From Eledone cirrhosa (Eukaryota; Mollusca; Cephalopoda; Octopoda; Eledonidae), in contig OZ024745.1 of assembly GCA_964016885.1 (NCBI GenBank), positions 51,351,992 to 51,415,991 on the forward strand: a stretch of 64,000 nt of DNA, in the 5' to 3' direction. Positions 11,301 to 24,559 of the stretch are shown here, piece by piece (position 1 is the first letter of the stretch; every line of letters begins with the position of its first letter). The notes under the pieces were generated by a model. That model had not been told where the DNA came from. It searched no databases and worked only from the letters and a program-made list of their open reading frames with translations. The translations under genes and the position numbers were made by a program.

Positions 11301-11790
11301 GCGAATAAATATTCGAAAGTGATACGCAATAGTGATTGCCTAAACACGAGTTATGAATTCTTCACACGTTGTCCACACGTATGGAAACACCTCTTACATA
11401 ACTACAAAGCTCCGGATTGAATTACAACAACATCCTAATTTTCTTAACAACTAGAAACTTTCGGATTTCGCCGTTATCTCCCTTACACCTCCCGCACGCA
11501 ATTTAGTATTGCCTGTGTGAAGTGATCGTTTCTGTGCATACGCGTTCGTACGGTTGTCCTTCCTGTTCCGTATAACCATGTCCATTACCAGCTGAGGATC
11601 CGCTAAGGTGAAACAATTGTTCTCGGTATGGTGAACTAACTGTTGTGTAACCACTCCTACCTAACTCGTCCCATGGACTGAGTGCTCTACCACTACGTAT
11701 ATTACCTTCCAGTGTTCTACCACTATATATATATATTGAGAGACAGAGAGATTTACTGAATATGGTCAAACATATCAAGTTTAAGAATAG
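11301..11790. other. Unassigned sequence upstream of the RT element
   Basis: Moderately GC-balanced sequence with a short TA tract at 11725 and the inverted match to 10792 noted above. No coding signature is seen. Confidence 0.4.
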
Positions 11791-11794
11791 ACTC

Positions 11795-14335
11795 TAATGC
11801 ACCAATTCTTTTCTGACTTCCCTGGACTCTCTCATCACTAAGAACGACAGACACCTTTTCCTTGCCTCTGATAAAATTAAGAACTTGTGTAAGTTGGATA
11901 TAAGTAGATATAGACAATTCATTTATAATGAATTAAACAAAAATTACATGAAAACCCCTATTAGTACTTTAAATGACATTAATAGATTAGGCAAATATAT
12001 TGTAACTAGCTTAGATATAGATAAATACACTGACCCTTATGCACCTATGACACCAACATTTTCTCTTAAGGATCACAAATATAATTTTAACGAAAGCCTC
12101 TCTATTAGATTAATATGCCCCTCCACTTCAGATATAGGTAAAATTAGCAAAGTGATCCTCGATAGGATAATACCCGAACTCAATAGTAAGGCTAAGGTCT
12201 GTCTCTGGAACAATACTGACCAGGTCATTGTTCACGGATCTATCTGATAAGGCAGCTCTGAAATTTATCCAGTTCGACATAGACAATTACTATGCCTCTA
12301 TTTCCCCTATACTTTTAAATAAGGCACTCATCTTAGCTAGATCTAACACTAGTTTAACTAAAAAAGAAATAGATATAGTGCTTGCAGCGCGGAGAACTAT
12401 TGTTCATTTCGAGGGTTCCTACTGGACCACAACCAACCGCCCTGATATCACGATGGTGTCAAGTGACTCGGCGCAGGCCACTGACCTGGTCAGAATCTAC
12501 CTCCTGCACAGACTTAGAGATGAGATCCCTGTACTACAAGGAGGTGTATATAGGGACGATGCCCTATTTACTGTAAGGAGACATAGCCCACTTAGGATAG
12601 AAAACCTTAATAAACTTATACACAAGTTCTTCAAATCGTACGGCCTCTCTGTAACTATCGACCACAACCATCATATAGTTAACTTGTTAGAATTAGGTAC
12701 GGCTTATACAGACCTTACCATAAGCCAGGTGAGGTTCTATCTTACATCAATTATGCTTCTAACCACCCTAAATGTACGCTCATCTCAATTGTGTATAGCA
12801 TCTTACATAGAATCTCGAGGCTTTCTGCTAATAAAGAACTCTTCAACCAAATTGCTGATTATTATAACAAGGCATTGGCTGATTCAGGTTATAACAGCAA
12901 AATTTCATACCTCCACGATACAGGCTCTATAAAGCCCCCTCATGTAGGACCAGTGTTATAGCGAGCCATACCTATAACCAACGCTACAGCGGCCCAACAA
13001 GCGTAAAAAGTATTAGAAGAGATAATAGTGCCATTAGCTACGGCCCGCATCATAACCATAAGGCTAGCGGGACGGGTGTATTACCATACCCATACCATCA
13101 TATTCCGGCTAATAGTAGCAACTGGAGCCTACTTGAATTATTCCCCGCTTACAGGCTTAATAAAGGTAATGGTTTATTACCCACACCTTCTAACCCGCCT
13201 AGGGTAACTGAGAACCGCCGCACTGGGACTGTCTGTGCACTCAAACATAATGCCAACAGAGCACGCATTATACAACAGCCCTATAGCCCTGATAGGGACA
13301 CCCACCTAGGCAATAACGCCCATAGTCACCCCAGAACTACGCGTAACCGCCACCGTAATGTCCTATGGTTCCATCCCCCTACTCTCGGAGTGTGGCCTCC
13401 AATTTACTCAGAATCCTTATCGACGCCTTAGAGATGAACTTTCCACCTAACCACAGATACAGAAAAATCCTCAATAAGAATAACGCAAACATTTCCTATT
13501 CTACTATACCTAATCTGGCTGACCTCATAGCAATAAGTAACCACCACAATCTCACTAGTATACAACATCCTAGTAATGAGAATTTTAGGGAATATGACAA
13601 CTCAGTTAACTTTAGCAATTCTCTTTCCCCGCATGATAACGATGGTAGTAACCAGGATAGGTATCTTAGTGTTAGCAGCGGTTTACACAATAGCACCACA
13701 CTAGAAACTAACTGCTGCACCAGTAGTGAGACTGACGACATGGTTAGTAACCTTAACAGCTCTAACAACGGCTGTAGAAGACGCTATAGCACGAGAGGTG
13801 TGTATGGCACCACTTCGCGTGTTTATAGCTATACTAATGCCAACTACAATAATAGTAGCTCTGGTGAAGGTGATAATAATAATATTATGATTAATACCAA
13901 CACTCACCACCTTAGAGGTGACCGTAATAAACATCGCAATTGTCGTAACCCCGTAAACTGTCCACTCCGAGGCTACTGGCTGGCTAAAAACACGTTATCT
14001 ATAGATGTACGGTTACTAGTCCTAATAGAGCTACCTCTGGGGCGTTCAAGACCAGATTTCGAGCACATCTCCACTCTTTTAGGAATAAGAAGCTTAGATA
14101 CTCTACCTCCCTCGCTAATTATATCACTCAATTAAATGACTCTAACATTAGCTTGACCACTCATTGGGAAATTGCGAACCAAGCAACACCATACAATTTT
14201 AAAAAAAGCTGCCAACTCTGCCTAATGGAACGATATTATATAATGCAAGCACCCCAGGACCTCATGAATAGTCGGGTTGAGACTGTCATCAATTGCGGCC
14301 ATCGACGGCATCAGTCTTTCTATAGATGCACCCCA
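11795..14335 (+). pseudogene. Divergent RT + C-terminal GIY-YIG retroelement (Penelope-like), inactivated
   Basis: The reading begins near 11795 (LITKNDRHLFLASDKIKNLCK) and enters a frame with TFSLKDHK and SIRLICPSTSDIGKISK. After a frameshift near 12235 it continues as the RT: FIQFDIDNYYASIS (motif A), VTMVSSDSAQATDLV, and YRDD (motif C, near 12553). A thumb-like part follows, then ARG/SER/ASN-rich linker frames (13365-14135) including NHRYRKILNKN. The C-terminus is GIY-YIG-like: SGAFKTRFRAHLHSFRN, then TTHWEIANQATPY and CQLCLMERYYI. The YIG strand itself appears deleted between the two halves near 14020, so the nuclease should be dead. The clade is unclear; the YRDD motif and linker are unlike canonical Penelope. 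Confidence 0.82.
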
Positions 14336-15060
14336 ACAACTACATAACCACCATAACACCTGATGCTCTCAACACCACACTCTGGCCTGACTTACCGGCG
14401 GTGGACTTACCATTAAACAACTTGAAACAACACCATCATCCACCATCTATTTTCCCTCCAGGAAGCTGCACTGCATATATTCAGCTGAGCCTATCCCGTT
14501 ATATTTTTCCACACGGCCAGACAGATCTTTGGGTAATTTTACAGAACTGCTGCTTATACCCAAGCAACTTCTTAGACAACTGATCGTATAAATATACAAA
14601 TTCTATCTAAAGTGACTTTACCTTTCTAGGCCTTCAAATTCACACCGAAATTGCCAATTTGCACTAGTTAAACCTGTCTTTAATGACTTTATTATAATTC
14701 ATACTCACACCTTAACACCACCTCATTACATTGAGTTGACTAACCCTATTTACGTTAATTCCTTTTAAATAATAAATAACATTTCTTACTAAGCCGGTAG
14801 CGGTCATTAGTTTGAGAAGTAACATTACACCAGCACCGGTAATTACCTCCATTAGCATGCTAACATCTTTCCTCCATTTTTATACTTAACGTATATGTAA
14901 TATGCATTCTGATGTTAATGTATTATTTTATCCGAATAGGGTATTTAATTAAAAACTTTACCTTAATATCTGCCTCAGACGAGCCCCATTGGGCGAAACA
15001 TATGTAAGAGCTTTATAAAGATATGTTTTAACGGCTTGTAACTCTTTCATTAATTATTTT
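14336..15060 (+). other. Presumed 3' region of the RT + GIY-YIG element
   Basis: Non-coding sequence between the endonuclease remnant and a long TA tract. It ends with the hammerhead-like motif at 14972-15011. Confidence 0.5.
14972..15011 (+). ncRNA. Hammerhead-like motif, one core substitution
   Basis: The core reads CAGACGA (14976-14982), where CUGACGA is expected, so U4 is A. A perfect stem II follows, GCCC/GGGC with loop CATT (14983-14994), then GAAA (14995-14998). Stem III is the self-complementary ACATATGT (14998-15005) and the cleavage-position base is A (15006). Stem I is AG.GC with GCCT and one bulge. The U4 change probably abolishes activity. The position 3' of an RT + GIY-YIG element fits the known presence of hammerheads in Penelope-like elements. 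Confidence 0.6.
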
Positions 15061-15061
15061 G

Positions 15062-15795
<734 letters not shown>

Positions 15796-15845
<50 letters not shown>

Positions 15846-15847
15846 TA
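15796..15847. repeat. (TA)n(CA)n microsatellite
   Basis: Pure TA run followed by CA units. Confidence 0.95.
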
Positions 15848-18800
15848 TATAACTCGAATTAGAAGCTTTCACCGTATCAGGGCATATATGACCCCAGAGC
15901 GGAACATAAACATGGCATATCCGGGAATATAACTTCACAGGAGACTAAGAATGTGTGTAAATTTATCTACATTATCGTTTCAATATTTACGTCCCATTGC
16001 ATACGATAAATTTCATGGAAAATACTGGTATAGAATTCCTTCTTTTCTGCCAACTTTACAGAGACAACAATTGTTGTAAATCCTGAAGGGAGGTCTCATA
16101 CATAGTTCCTGAAATAAATGAAGGCCAAGTAGCGTGTTGTGTGATTTTGAGCAGACATTATTCGTCGAAACTGTGTCGGAAAAGGCCAATGTTATTTATT
16201 GATACTTCTAATTTCTGATAATCCCTAAAGATTTGCAGGAGGTAGAGTTCTCTGAATCTTACCTGGGCGATGGTTGATCTCGAAAATGTATCAGGTATTG
16301 TTTTATATATAAAAAACAACTACTCTTAAGGACAAATAAACATTTGAAAGCCTAAAGCTATTAATTTCGGAAGCTGATGGCGGGGCACCATCTAGGGAGT
16401 TCCAGCAGAAGCAATAACAAATTACCGACGTCCATTTCTGACTGATGGTCTTTAACAAGGTAATGTTCCCCTTTACCTGACTTTCTGGAACTGAATGTAG
16501 GCGAAAACATATAGTTTTGACGCCTATGTACATGGGCTGATTAGTCTCATTTGCATATGGGGTGGTAGGCTAGCTCGAATAAGAAATTGACTTCTGGTAG
16601 AAGGGCATTTGTAGTTGTGACGGAAAATCAATGAAAATGTGCCTCATTCTAAACGCTAAAGTAATTTTTACCAATCACCATGTAATATAAATACGTAAAA
16701 TATAATCTAAATGTATTAATATCTTTCAAAAAATGTTATAATAGAATGGCAAATCTGTGAGCGTATTTTATTATTATCCCGGTTCCTGATATGGTAATGC
16801 ATGTAGTGCATGGCTAACCGACGCAAAGAACAAACATAACACAAATATCAGTTATTAATAATGACTATAATATGGTCACTAAACCTAGTAGAAATAGCAG
16901 CCAATTGTAAATCGTTAGGTACCGTTAACAACGTCTACATAAACAACTAAATACCTGTACGCATATGTTGACGTAGACGGTGGACCTTAGCTGGCGTATT
17001 ACCTTTCTGAAATCTAGATAAAACTTAAACTTAACTTACACTCATGCATATTCATAGAGATATACTTCTTTTTCGAAAAGTCACACACTCAAACACGCAG
17101 TTATTACGTTTCTTTGTAATCTGTAAGCAATATATAGCATGTCCTGTATATCTAGGTAGACGATAACTGGCTAAAAGACGATATCCTTACGGCTGGAATA
17201 TAATTCATTATAGGTTTGCACGAGGAGGGCTGACCTGGTTATAGTGATCAAGAAAAATAACACTAATCAACAACAATAGCAAAAACACGAATAGCATATA
17301 TGATCCTAGACTAATGATGTGAATATGATATCAGATTTCTCCAGAAATATGTTATATCAATTTCTATGAATTTAAATTTATCGTGATATCCGTATGTCAA
17401 GCGAAAATATTTCTTTGTAGTCGTTCGACTATCAATACTCTTGCATCAAACATTTTTAGAAAGACGAATGTGCTGAGTTAGTTAATAAAGAAGATGAATA
17501 CTCAAGATTAATGTTCAACGATATAATATTATGAGTGTATGTTGTGGTATCAAGAATATGACGGATCGTTTTCGTATTGGCATTTCATCTACTTATATTT
17601 TTTAAATCTTCCAGTCGAAGTCCATTTTGAATCAAAAAACCTTTGAAGTTGTAACATGCTTCATGTCATTGATCATCGAAGATATATACATATGCCTCAC
17701 TATAATAAATATAATTATGGCCATGGATATAAAGAATGATCAAATGTTTTGTTTGCTCATATAATTTCACGTATATTTTTGTTATCAGTATCGCCACGAT
17801 GATCAATAGAAACAAGCAAACCAATGGCAGTAACACTTCTTAAAACAGAGTTTCACACTATACACATTTATACTGTCACCTATAAGCACACACACACACA
17901 AAGGTAAACTTAAACAGAGATAAACACATACTTACGCACACTCAAACATACTCACATAAACATTGACATTGGATGTAAAGTATCATGAGAGATGTAGAAG
18001 ATTGTGGATGACTGATTTGATATTTCCCGACTATTGAAGCATGGCGATAATTATAACTGGTGTGTTCTAAATATGAGTTTCGGTTTAGGATTGATGCATG
18101 TTATGGTTTGTTTAATGAATTATTTTAATGACGTTTTCATCCATTCTATAAACATAGTGCATTTGTTCTCTTGTATGAAATGTGTAGTTTGGTATTCTTT
18201 CCTGGTGTTGCGTCTTTTGCATCAGTGTGATTACATTTGTTGTATGGCAAGCTCTACCAATCGGTTGGTGTATACCTGGATGAGAATTTAAAACATCGAA
18301 TAATGAGGGATTCGACTCTAGATATTTCGTATCGCTATGTGCACTCATTGTATATGTTGATGTAAAGCCTTTTGTGTGTGTTTAATCCAAACAGAAGTCT
18401 AATATTTGTTGTTTATAATTTTTACATTTATGTCGGAAAATGGGGTGGCATTTTGTAGTGAATTTGCTTTTGTGGTATGGCTGTGAAAGTACTTAGGTTC
18501 CGTAAGATGATATCACGGTACACCGGCAAACAGCTGAACGATGAAGTGTGGAGAAACTATGTGCGTTGAGATGGACAGATCCCGGAAGTGGTGGGGTGGA
18601 CTGAATGTTGGGTAACATTCAGTACTGACGGGTTCACAGTCCCGGCACTGGTTGCCACGCGAACACAGGTGGGTATGTATTACATTCAATTACACCTGTA
18701 CCAGAAAGCAATAGACATAGAGTGTATGTGTGGGGGGATGTGGTGGTGTGTATATACCTACGTGTATATGCATGCCTATGATGCAATCATATGTATTTGT

Positions 18801-19977
18801 TTGCATCTTGTATACATGGAAATCTACATCTGCATCACATTATCGATGGGTCCGATGGGGAGGGGGGTGTTATGCATGTGTAAATAGGAGTTTGAGGAGC
18901 ATGTGTTTGCAGAGGTATATACGTATGTTGTGTTGTATATACGGGTGCTGTAAATGCAAGAGTGAATCGTTATTGTTGGGTAGCTGGTGTCGTGTGTGTA
19001 TATGCGCGTGTGTTTGTTTATGAGAGCAATGATGGTTGTGATGCGGTCAGTTTCATGGTGTGAGGATAACGAGGCTGAATGAAGGGACAAGTTCTGTGCT
19101 GGGACTGTGTCGCAAAGTCATGGTCCTGTCTGCGGAGCCAACAAAGACATAGGAATTGCGACTAGGGTATGAAGAGTTTGGTGTGGATGAAGTGAAGTAC
19201 GGGGAAGGGGTGGGAATCAGTGGATTTGTAAAAGGTGGAGGTAGAGAGGAGGTTGTTGTGAGCAGTGTGGTTGACAAAAAATGAAAAGAAGTTGGTCGGA
19301 AGAATCGGAGACGGTGGTAATGAAGGTGATGGCAGGATGAAAAGACATGAGCGAGTCTTGCTGTTCACAGGAAAGAGAATTGGTGGTGATACAATCTTCG
19401 ACTTAAGAGCCGTATAGATCAGATGTAGGTCCTGTGTACTGGGAGAATAACTGGGCCTGATAGCAGACAACGAAAACGTTGGGGGTAATTCTGACCCATA
19501 TATCTTCCTATGATCCATAACTCCTGGTGGACTATAGAACTCCTATTGACGCCGTTATAACGTATAACGTTTTCTGAGCAGTGTTAATCTGCTGGAACCC
19601 ATCCCATCTCCATGTCTCATAGCCAGTTTCTTCTAAGACGTAGTCAGAGCGTGAAACAGAAGAATGGAGAAGGAGATATAGAGGATGATTACATTGATGT
19701 CATCTGATTAACTGCCTTCCTTTAGAAGGAAATGACATCTGTTTAATGTTTCTTGGGACCTAAGCATTATATATACAAGACAGTTTGACTACACAAAAGT
19801 ACAGTCTTCTTTGCTCTGCCACGGACGAACTCTAGTGTTGGCAAATAAACAGACAGACAGTTTATATGCCAAAACCAGAGCAAGAATGATGGGGTCATTC
19901 TACTCACATGGCTTAAAGAAGCTGTTTGCATAATTGAAAACGAATCGAATATTATTATTAATATTCGAAAAACTCAG

Positions 19978-19980
<3 letters not shown>
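15848..19980. other. No recognisable gene or element
   Basis: AT-rich unique-looking sequence with a CA-rich patch near 17885 and a GC-richer, TG-rich stretch about 18560-19560. Short frames there have no recognisable motifs. Confidence 0.5.

Positions 19981-19981
<1 letters not shown>

Positions 19982-20056
<75 letters not shown>
19982..20056. repeat. (CA)n microsatellite
   Basis: About 37 CA units; it explains the poly-His/Thr and poly-Cys/Val frames. Confidence 0.98.
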
Positions 20057-20059
<3 letters not shown>

Positions 20060-20065
<6 letters not shown>

Positions 20066-20460
20066 CGAGATGTCCACACCATGCAGATCTCTCAAATCCC
20101 TTGGCAGCGTGTTGAAGAGTTGAGGATCTTTGAACCCCAGGCTATTGCAATTTCTGCTTCTTATTCTAGATGTAAAAGTCCGGACATTTGGTACCACACA
20201 GTGACGTCCTGTTCGGGGGTTGGTCCAGCTCTCAATGCCAATGTTTGGTGCTAGTCTCTCCAGGATTTTCCATATGTACATCACTGAGTATCTCTCCCGT
20301 TTTCGTTTCAAGGAGTAGAGTTTCAGTTCTTTTAGCCTCTCTCGGTAGCTCATCTCATTCATCGTGGCAATCCTCTTGCTGGAGATTCGTTGGATTGCCT
20401 CAAGCTCCGTGGTTAGTTTGATAGTATGGGCTGACCACAGTTGGGAGCAATAGTCCAGGC
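20060..20460 (-). pseudogene. CR1/jockey-like LINE, C-terminal RT fragment
   Basis: The minus-strand frame reads LDYCSQLWSAHTIKL, then YRERLKELKLYSLKRKRERY, then MYIWKILERLAPNIG. After a short variable segment it reads NSLGFKDPQLFNTLPRDLRDL. This is the conserved C-terminal tail of CR1/jockey-type RTs, in which a cysteine-poor region follows the thumb domain. The copy is cut off at a TA run at 20460 and at the (CA)n at 20060. The same segment, more decayed, is present at 25640-25880. Confidence 0.82.
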
Positions 20461-20645
20461 GATATATATATATGCGCGCGGGTGTGTGTTTGTGCTTGTC
20501 TGTTCGTGTGTATGTCTGTGTGTTTCTATGTATAGATGCATGTTTGTATGTGAGCGTGGCAAAGAGAGAAAATGAGAGATAGATAGAGATAGAGAGAGGG
20601 GAGGGAGAGAGAAAGAGGCAGAAGTTTAAACGAAGTTATACTATA

Positions 20646-20834
20646 TAATTGTTTCTACTTTCGGCACACGGCCAGCAATTACCCAGTACATTACTGGTGC
20701 TTAATTGTATCGACCCCGTAAGGATGAAAGGCAAAGTTAACCTCGGCGGGATTTGAACTCAGATCGTAAAGGGACGTAACTATGCTGTAAAGCAGCATGG
20801 CGTCCGACTCTCTACCGATACTGCCAATCCACCG
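20646..20834 (-). repeat. Cephalopod tRNA-derived SINE, copy 1
   Basis: On the minus strand it opens with a box-A-like TGGCAGTATCGGTAGAG, then box B GAGTTCAAATCCC (about 20750). The core TTTCATCCTTACGG follows, then GTACTGGGTAATTGCTGGCC, and it ends at AGTAGAAACAATTAT. It is a Pol III-type SINE and probably immobile as it stands. The family assignment to cephalopod SINEs is from memory of the core. Confidence 0.9.
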
Positions 20835-22980
20835 TTATATTATATAATGAGAAGGAATGAAGGAATAACAATCGAATTTGACCGCCATGTCAGTTTTCAG
20901 AAGAAACATAAATTATGAATTGAAAAGTTTGTGAGAATATTCTTACTGTTGCTTATGAATTTTACATTTTACTGTTGAATCTATAGACAATCTGACAATT
21001 CTCAAATTGTATCGCGAGATTAAAACAGTAATGTTGACTCTTTGTATAGCTGATGTCGTGTGGGTTGTACAGGCTCATGAACTATATTTATTGGAATAAG
21101 CCTAATTGTCAATTATAACTTAGTTAACTTTCATCTCAGAAAGTAGCTGCAAAACCTCAATATTTAACCAGTACATGTTTTCATGATTTAAACATCTATA
21201 GAAATGCTCACAAGCCTACCCTGCTTCACCATTTTCATCATCAATCACCGAAAGTTAATTTTACATGAATTAATATAGATTGAAAAAGCAACTTCAAACA
21301 ATACAGTTAGTTCAGAAGAAACACATAAATTATATACATAATTGATTTTATTTGTTTTTTGTAGCTATTTTGATTGTGATAATTACATATACACGAGTGC
21401 GCATGCGTCATTTTAGAGGAACTATAATTGTCACGTCAGGCCTCACATTTATGAATTAGTGTTGTTTCTTATAACATAATGTTTAAAAGCTCACATCAAT
21501 TGCGAGAAATAGTTACTATATCTCATTAAATGGGCATTTCACTGTATTACAAACAGAAGTACACATTAAATACATTGTTCTAGTTGTAATATATACACAC
21601 ACGTTGTAATATATAGTAGAAATCTAGTTGTAATATATAGTAGAAATAGATGACTTAATCACAACTGGAACGCTTTTCATCGAAACAATTTTGCTCGTTC
21701 TAGTGTGGGAAAAGGCTAAACATAAACGCTAACCAAATCAAAAGTAGTTAAGAAGCGTCTATCCATTTACTCAACTTGCTTGAAAATCTTGCTCTACCAC
21801 GTCTAGGTCAACATCTACAAATCGAATGGATTTATATGAGCAAAGTTATGCGTGATAAGACGTAATGTTCAGCAAAGGAATATACCTTTATGTTATATTA
21901 GCTCGATCAAAACTGACACAAGCTTAACAATATCGGCTACTACAAAACGAATCTGGCCCATTTCAACGATGACTGATCTCCAATTTGCGTACCACTACTG
22001 GAAAAATCCAAAACAACAACAACAAAAACTACAAAACTGAATTTTGTATTAGAAATAACATGATATAAATTCAAATGTTATAATGACCACTGCATGTTTC
22101 TAACCAAATTTTAACTTTGGTGGATTTTACATATTCTGTAACTGGAATCTGTAAATCGATGCGTTGCGAGGCATTACTTGTTAATGTATTCAGAGATTTG
22201 ATAGTTGGAAACGGCAAGGTCTGCTTCCTCGGGGCCTGTAGCTACCACCAATGTATCTAAAGTAAATTGATACATTTTCTCTGCAGTAGTTATTAAACTA
22301 AGGCTAATGTTTCTGTGCAACACACGTAAAACTTAGTCAAACTTAATATTTATGACATTTGCACTCATTTCGAGAGCTTGCATCATTATCTCTAAATTTA
22401 TGCTATGTTCGATTATACTACATCTCTGATAGAATATTATATTACAGTTCCACGGAGAAGTGAAATACTAACATCATCAAACATTTTATACGATATCTGC
22501 TGCAGCAGTAATCAGATGTGTCGTATTTACAGAAATAATGTGGCATTGAATATTTAATCATAATTTATATGAAACACAACATAGTTTTCTTGAACAGTGT
22601 TAAAGTTATTTAACAAATGAATAGAAATAAGGGGCGCAAACGATGAATACATATAATAATTGTATATACGTACACATATACAGATACGCGCATATTCCAA
22701 AGCATATGTGAACACCCACACTCACATGCATATATATATATATTTAATATAGAAATGGCTTCTACAGGACTAAAACTGTTTCATTCGAAGGAAATCATCT
22801 GAAAAACCGACTGTCAATGTGTTATGGTGGTATTTATGCATTTTCCGGAGGTAAGGGAAGGTGGTCATTGGCATGGATGGAGGTCATTGACCGATGGATT
22901 TAAGGAATGGGGATTCTTTGAAAAAAATATACTTAGAGAAAAATACATAGTGATACAGAATGATACAAATGCAGGCACCC
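20835..22980. other. No recognisable gene or element
   Basis: AT-rich sequence, with a short tandem AGTTGTAATATATAG motif near 21580-21645. Nothing else is seen. Confidence 0.5.
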
Positions 22981-23179
22981 CTAATTTTCAAGGTTCATTT
23001 ATTCTAAGCCAAAAAAAAAAGGGTTTTCATTAAGTCACTGTATTAACATGGTGTGTTAAAGTTTGTATACATTTGTTTTCATCCATATATGTTTATATTG
23101 AGAGGGAAGGAGCCATATATCGGTTTATTGTGTATATATACCAAATAAATATTCTATAGAAGAATGTGTATATATGTGT

Positions 23180-23560
23180 ATATATGTATATACTTATGTA
23201 TGTGCACGTGTGTGTATGTGTATATATGTATATACGTATGTGTGTGCACGTGTGTGTATGTGTATATATGTATATACGTATGTATGTGCACGTGTGTGTA
23301 TGTGTATATATGTATATACGTATGTATGTGCACGTGTGTGTATGTGTATATATGTATATACGCATGTATGTGCACGTGTGTGTATGTGTATATATGTATA
23401 TACGTATGTATGTGCACGTGTGTGTATGTGTATATATGTATATACGTATGTATGTGCACGTGTGTGTATGTGTATATATGTATATACGTATGTATGTGCA
23501 CGTGTGTGTATGCGTATATATGTATATACGTATGTATGTGCACCTGTGTGTATGTATATA
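23180..23560 (+). repeat. 42-bp minisatellite, about 9 copies
   Basis: The unit combines TATATATGTATATACG with TATGTATGTGCACGTGTGTGTATGTG. Copies are nearly identical. Because 42 is a multiple of 3 and units lack stops in most frames, long open frames arise on both strands; they are not genes. Confidence 0.95.
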
Positions 23561-23709
23561 TATATATATATATGCAGAGGTTATATTTAATTTGTTGGGA
23601 TACAACAAGCTTAAACATATTTTTATAACTGATATAAAGCACTCAACAAATTATTGGAGTAAATATACAATATATTAACAAATGGAAACTATATTTATAA
23701 AACCATATT

Positions 23710-23775
23710 TATTTTATTATACATATTTCAAGGGCCACCAAGTCAAATTATGATGCGCTTTCATCAGATAAAATA
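23710..23775 (-). ncRNA. Hammerhead-like ribozyme (left arm of palindrome)
   Basis: On the minus strand, stem I TATTTTAT pairs with ATAAAATA (8 bp). The core CTGATGA is plus 23761-23767. Stem II AAGcGC pairs with GCcCTT (one mismatch). GAAA is plus 23726-23729. Stem III is ATATGTAT, self-complementary with a wobble, and the cleavage-position base is A. All core bases are consensus. Confidence 0.65.
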
Positions 23776-23915
23776 CAATACAGATTAGTTTTATAAATAA
23801 ATATTGACATACCCCGAAAAAAGACAACCTTAAAGGTTGGAGCTATCCAGGAAGCCATTAAGGTTGTCTTTTTTCAGGGTATGTCAATATTTATTTATAA
23901 TACTAATCTGTATTG

Positions 23916-23981
23916 TATTTTTTCTGATGAAAGCGCACCATAATTTGCCTTTGTGGCCCTTGAAATGTGTATAATAAAATA
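23916..23981 (+). ncRNA. Hammerhead-like ribozyme (right arm of palindrome)
   Basis: CTGATGA is at 23924-23930, stem II AAGcGC with GCcCTT, GAAA at 23962-23965, and stem III ATGTGTAT (self-complementary with wobbles). Stem I has 7 of 8 pairs. It is the mirror copy of the minus-strand motif at 23710-23775. Confidence 0.6.
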
Positions 23982-24019
23982 AATATGTTTTTATAAATAT
24001 AGTTTCCATTTGTTAATAT

Positions 24020-24182
<163 letters not shown>

Positions 24183-24559
24183 TGTGTGATTGTTAACACC
24201 TGACCATTTTGCAGACTTTAACACAGCTTGTTAATACAGCCACTTTACGAAAACCCTTTGTTTGCTTAGAATAAATGAACCTTGAAAATTAGAAGTAACT
24301 ACATTTGAACAATTCTCTATTGAAATGGATCTAAAATGATGTTATGATAAATAAATTTCTCTAAACGAATACCGAGAATGGAAAATATAAAGTCTAATTC
24401 TAATTTTTTTTCCACTTTACTAAACAAAATCATCTACTCATAACCAAATTCGCCCTCTAATTTACCAAATTGGATCATATATAAACAATCTGTCCGAGTT
24501 ATGCGAACTCTGATGTCAACAATAGTACAGCACATTCTCCCAACTTTTCAGTAACAATA

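Noticed and set aside
20746..20834. Possible tRNA gene
   Set aside because: It is the tRNA-derived head of a SINE, with an intact box B but no full cloverleaf or anticodon I can support; same for 31060-31152.
23093..23678. Five overlapping 138-171-codon frames
   Set aside because: All are readings of the 42-bp minisatellite.
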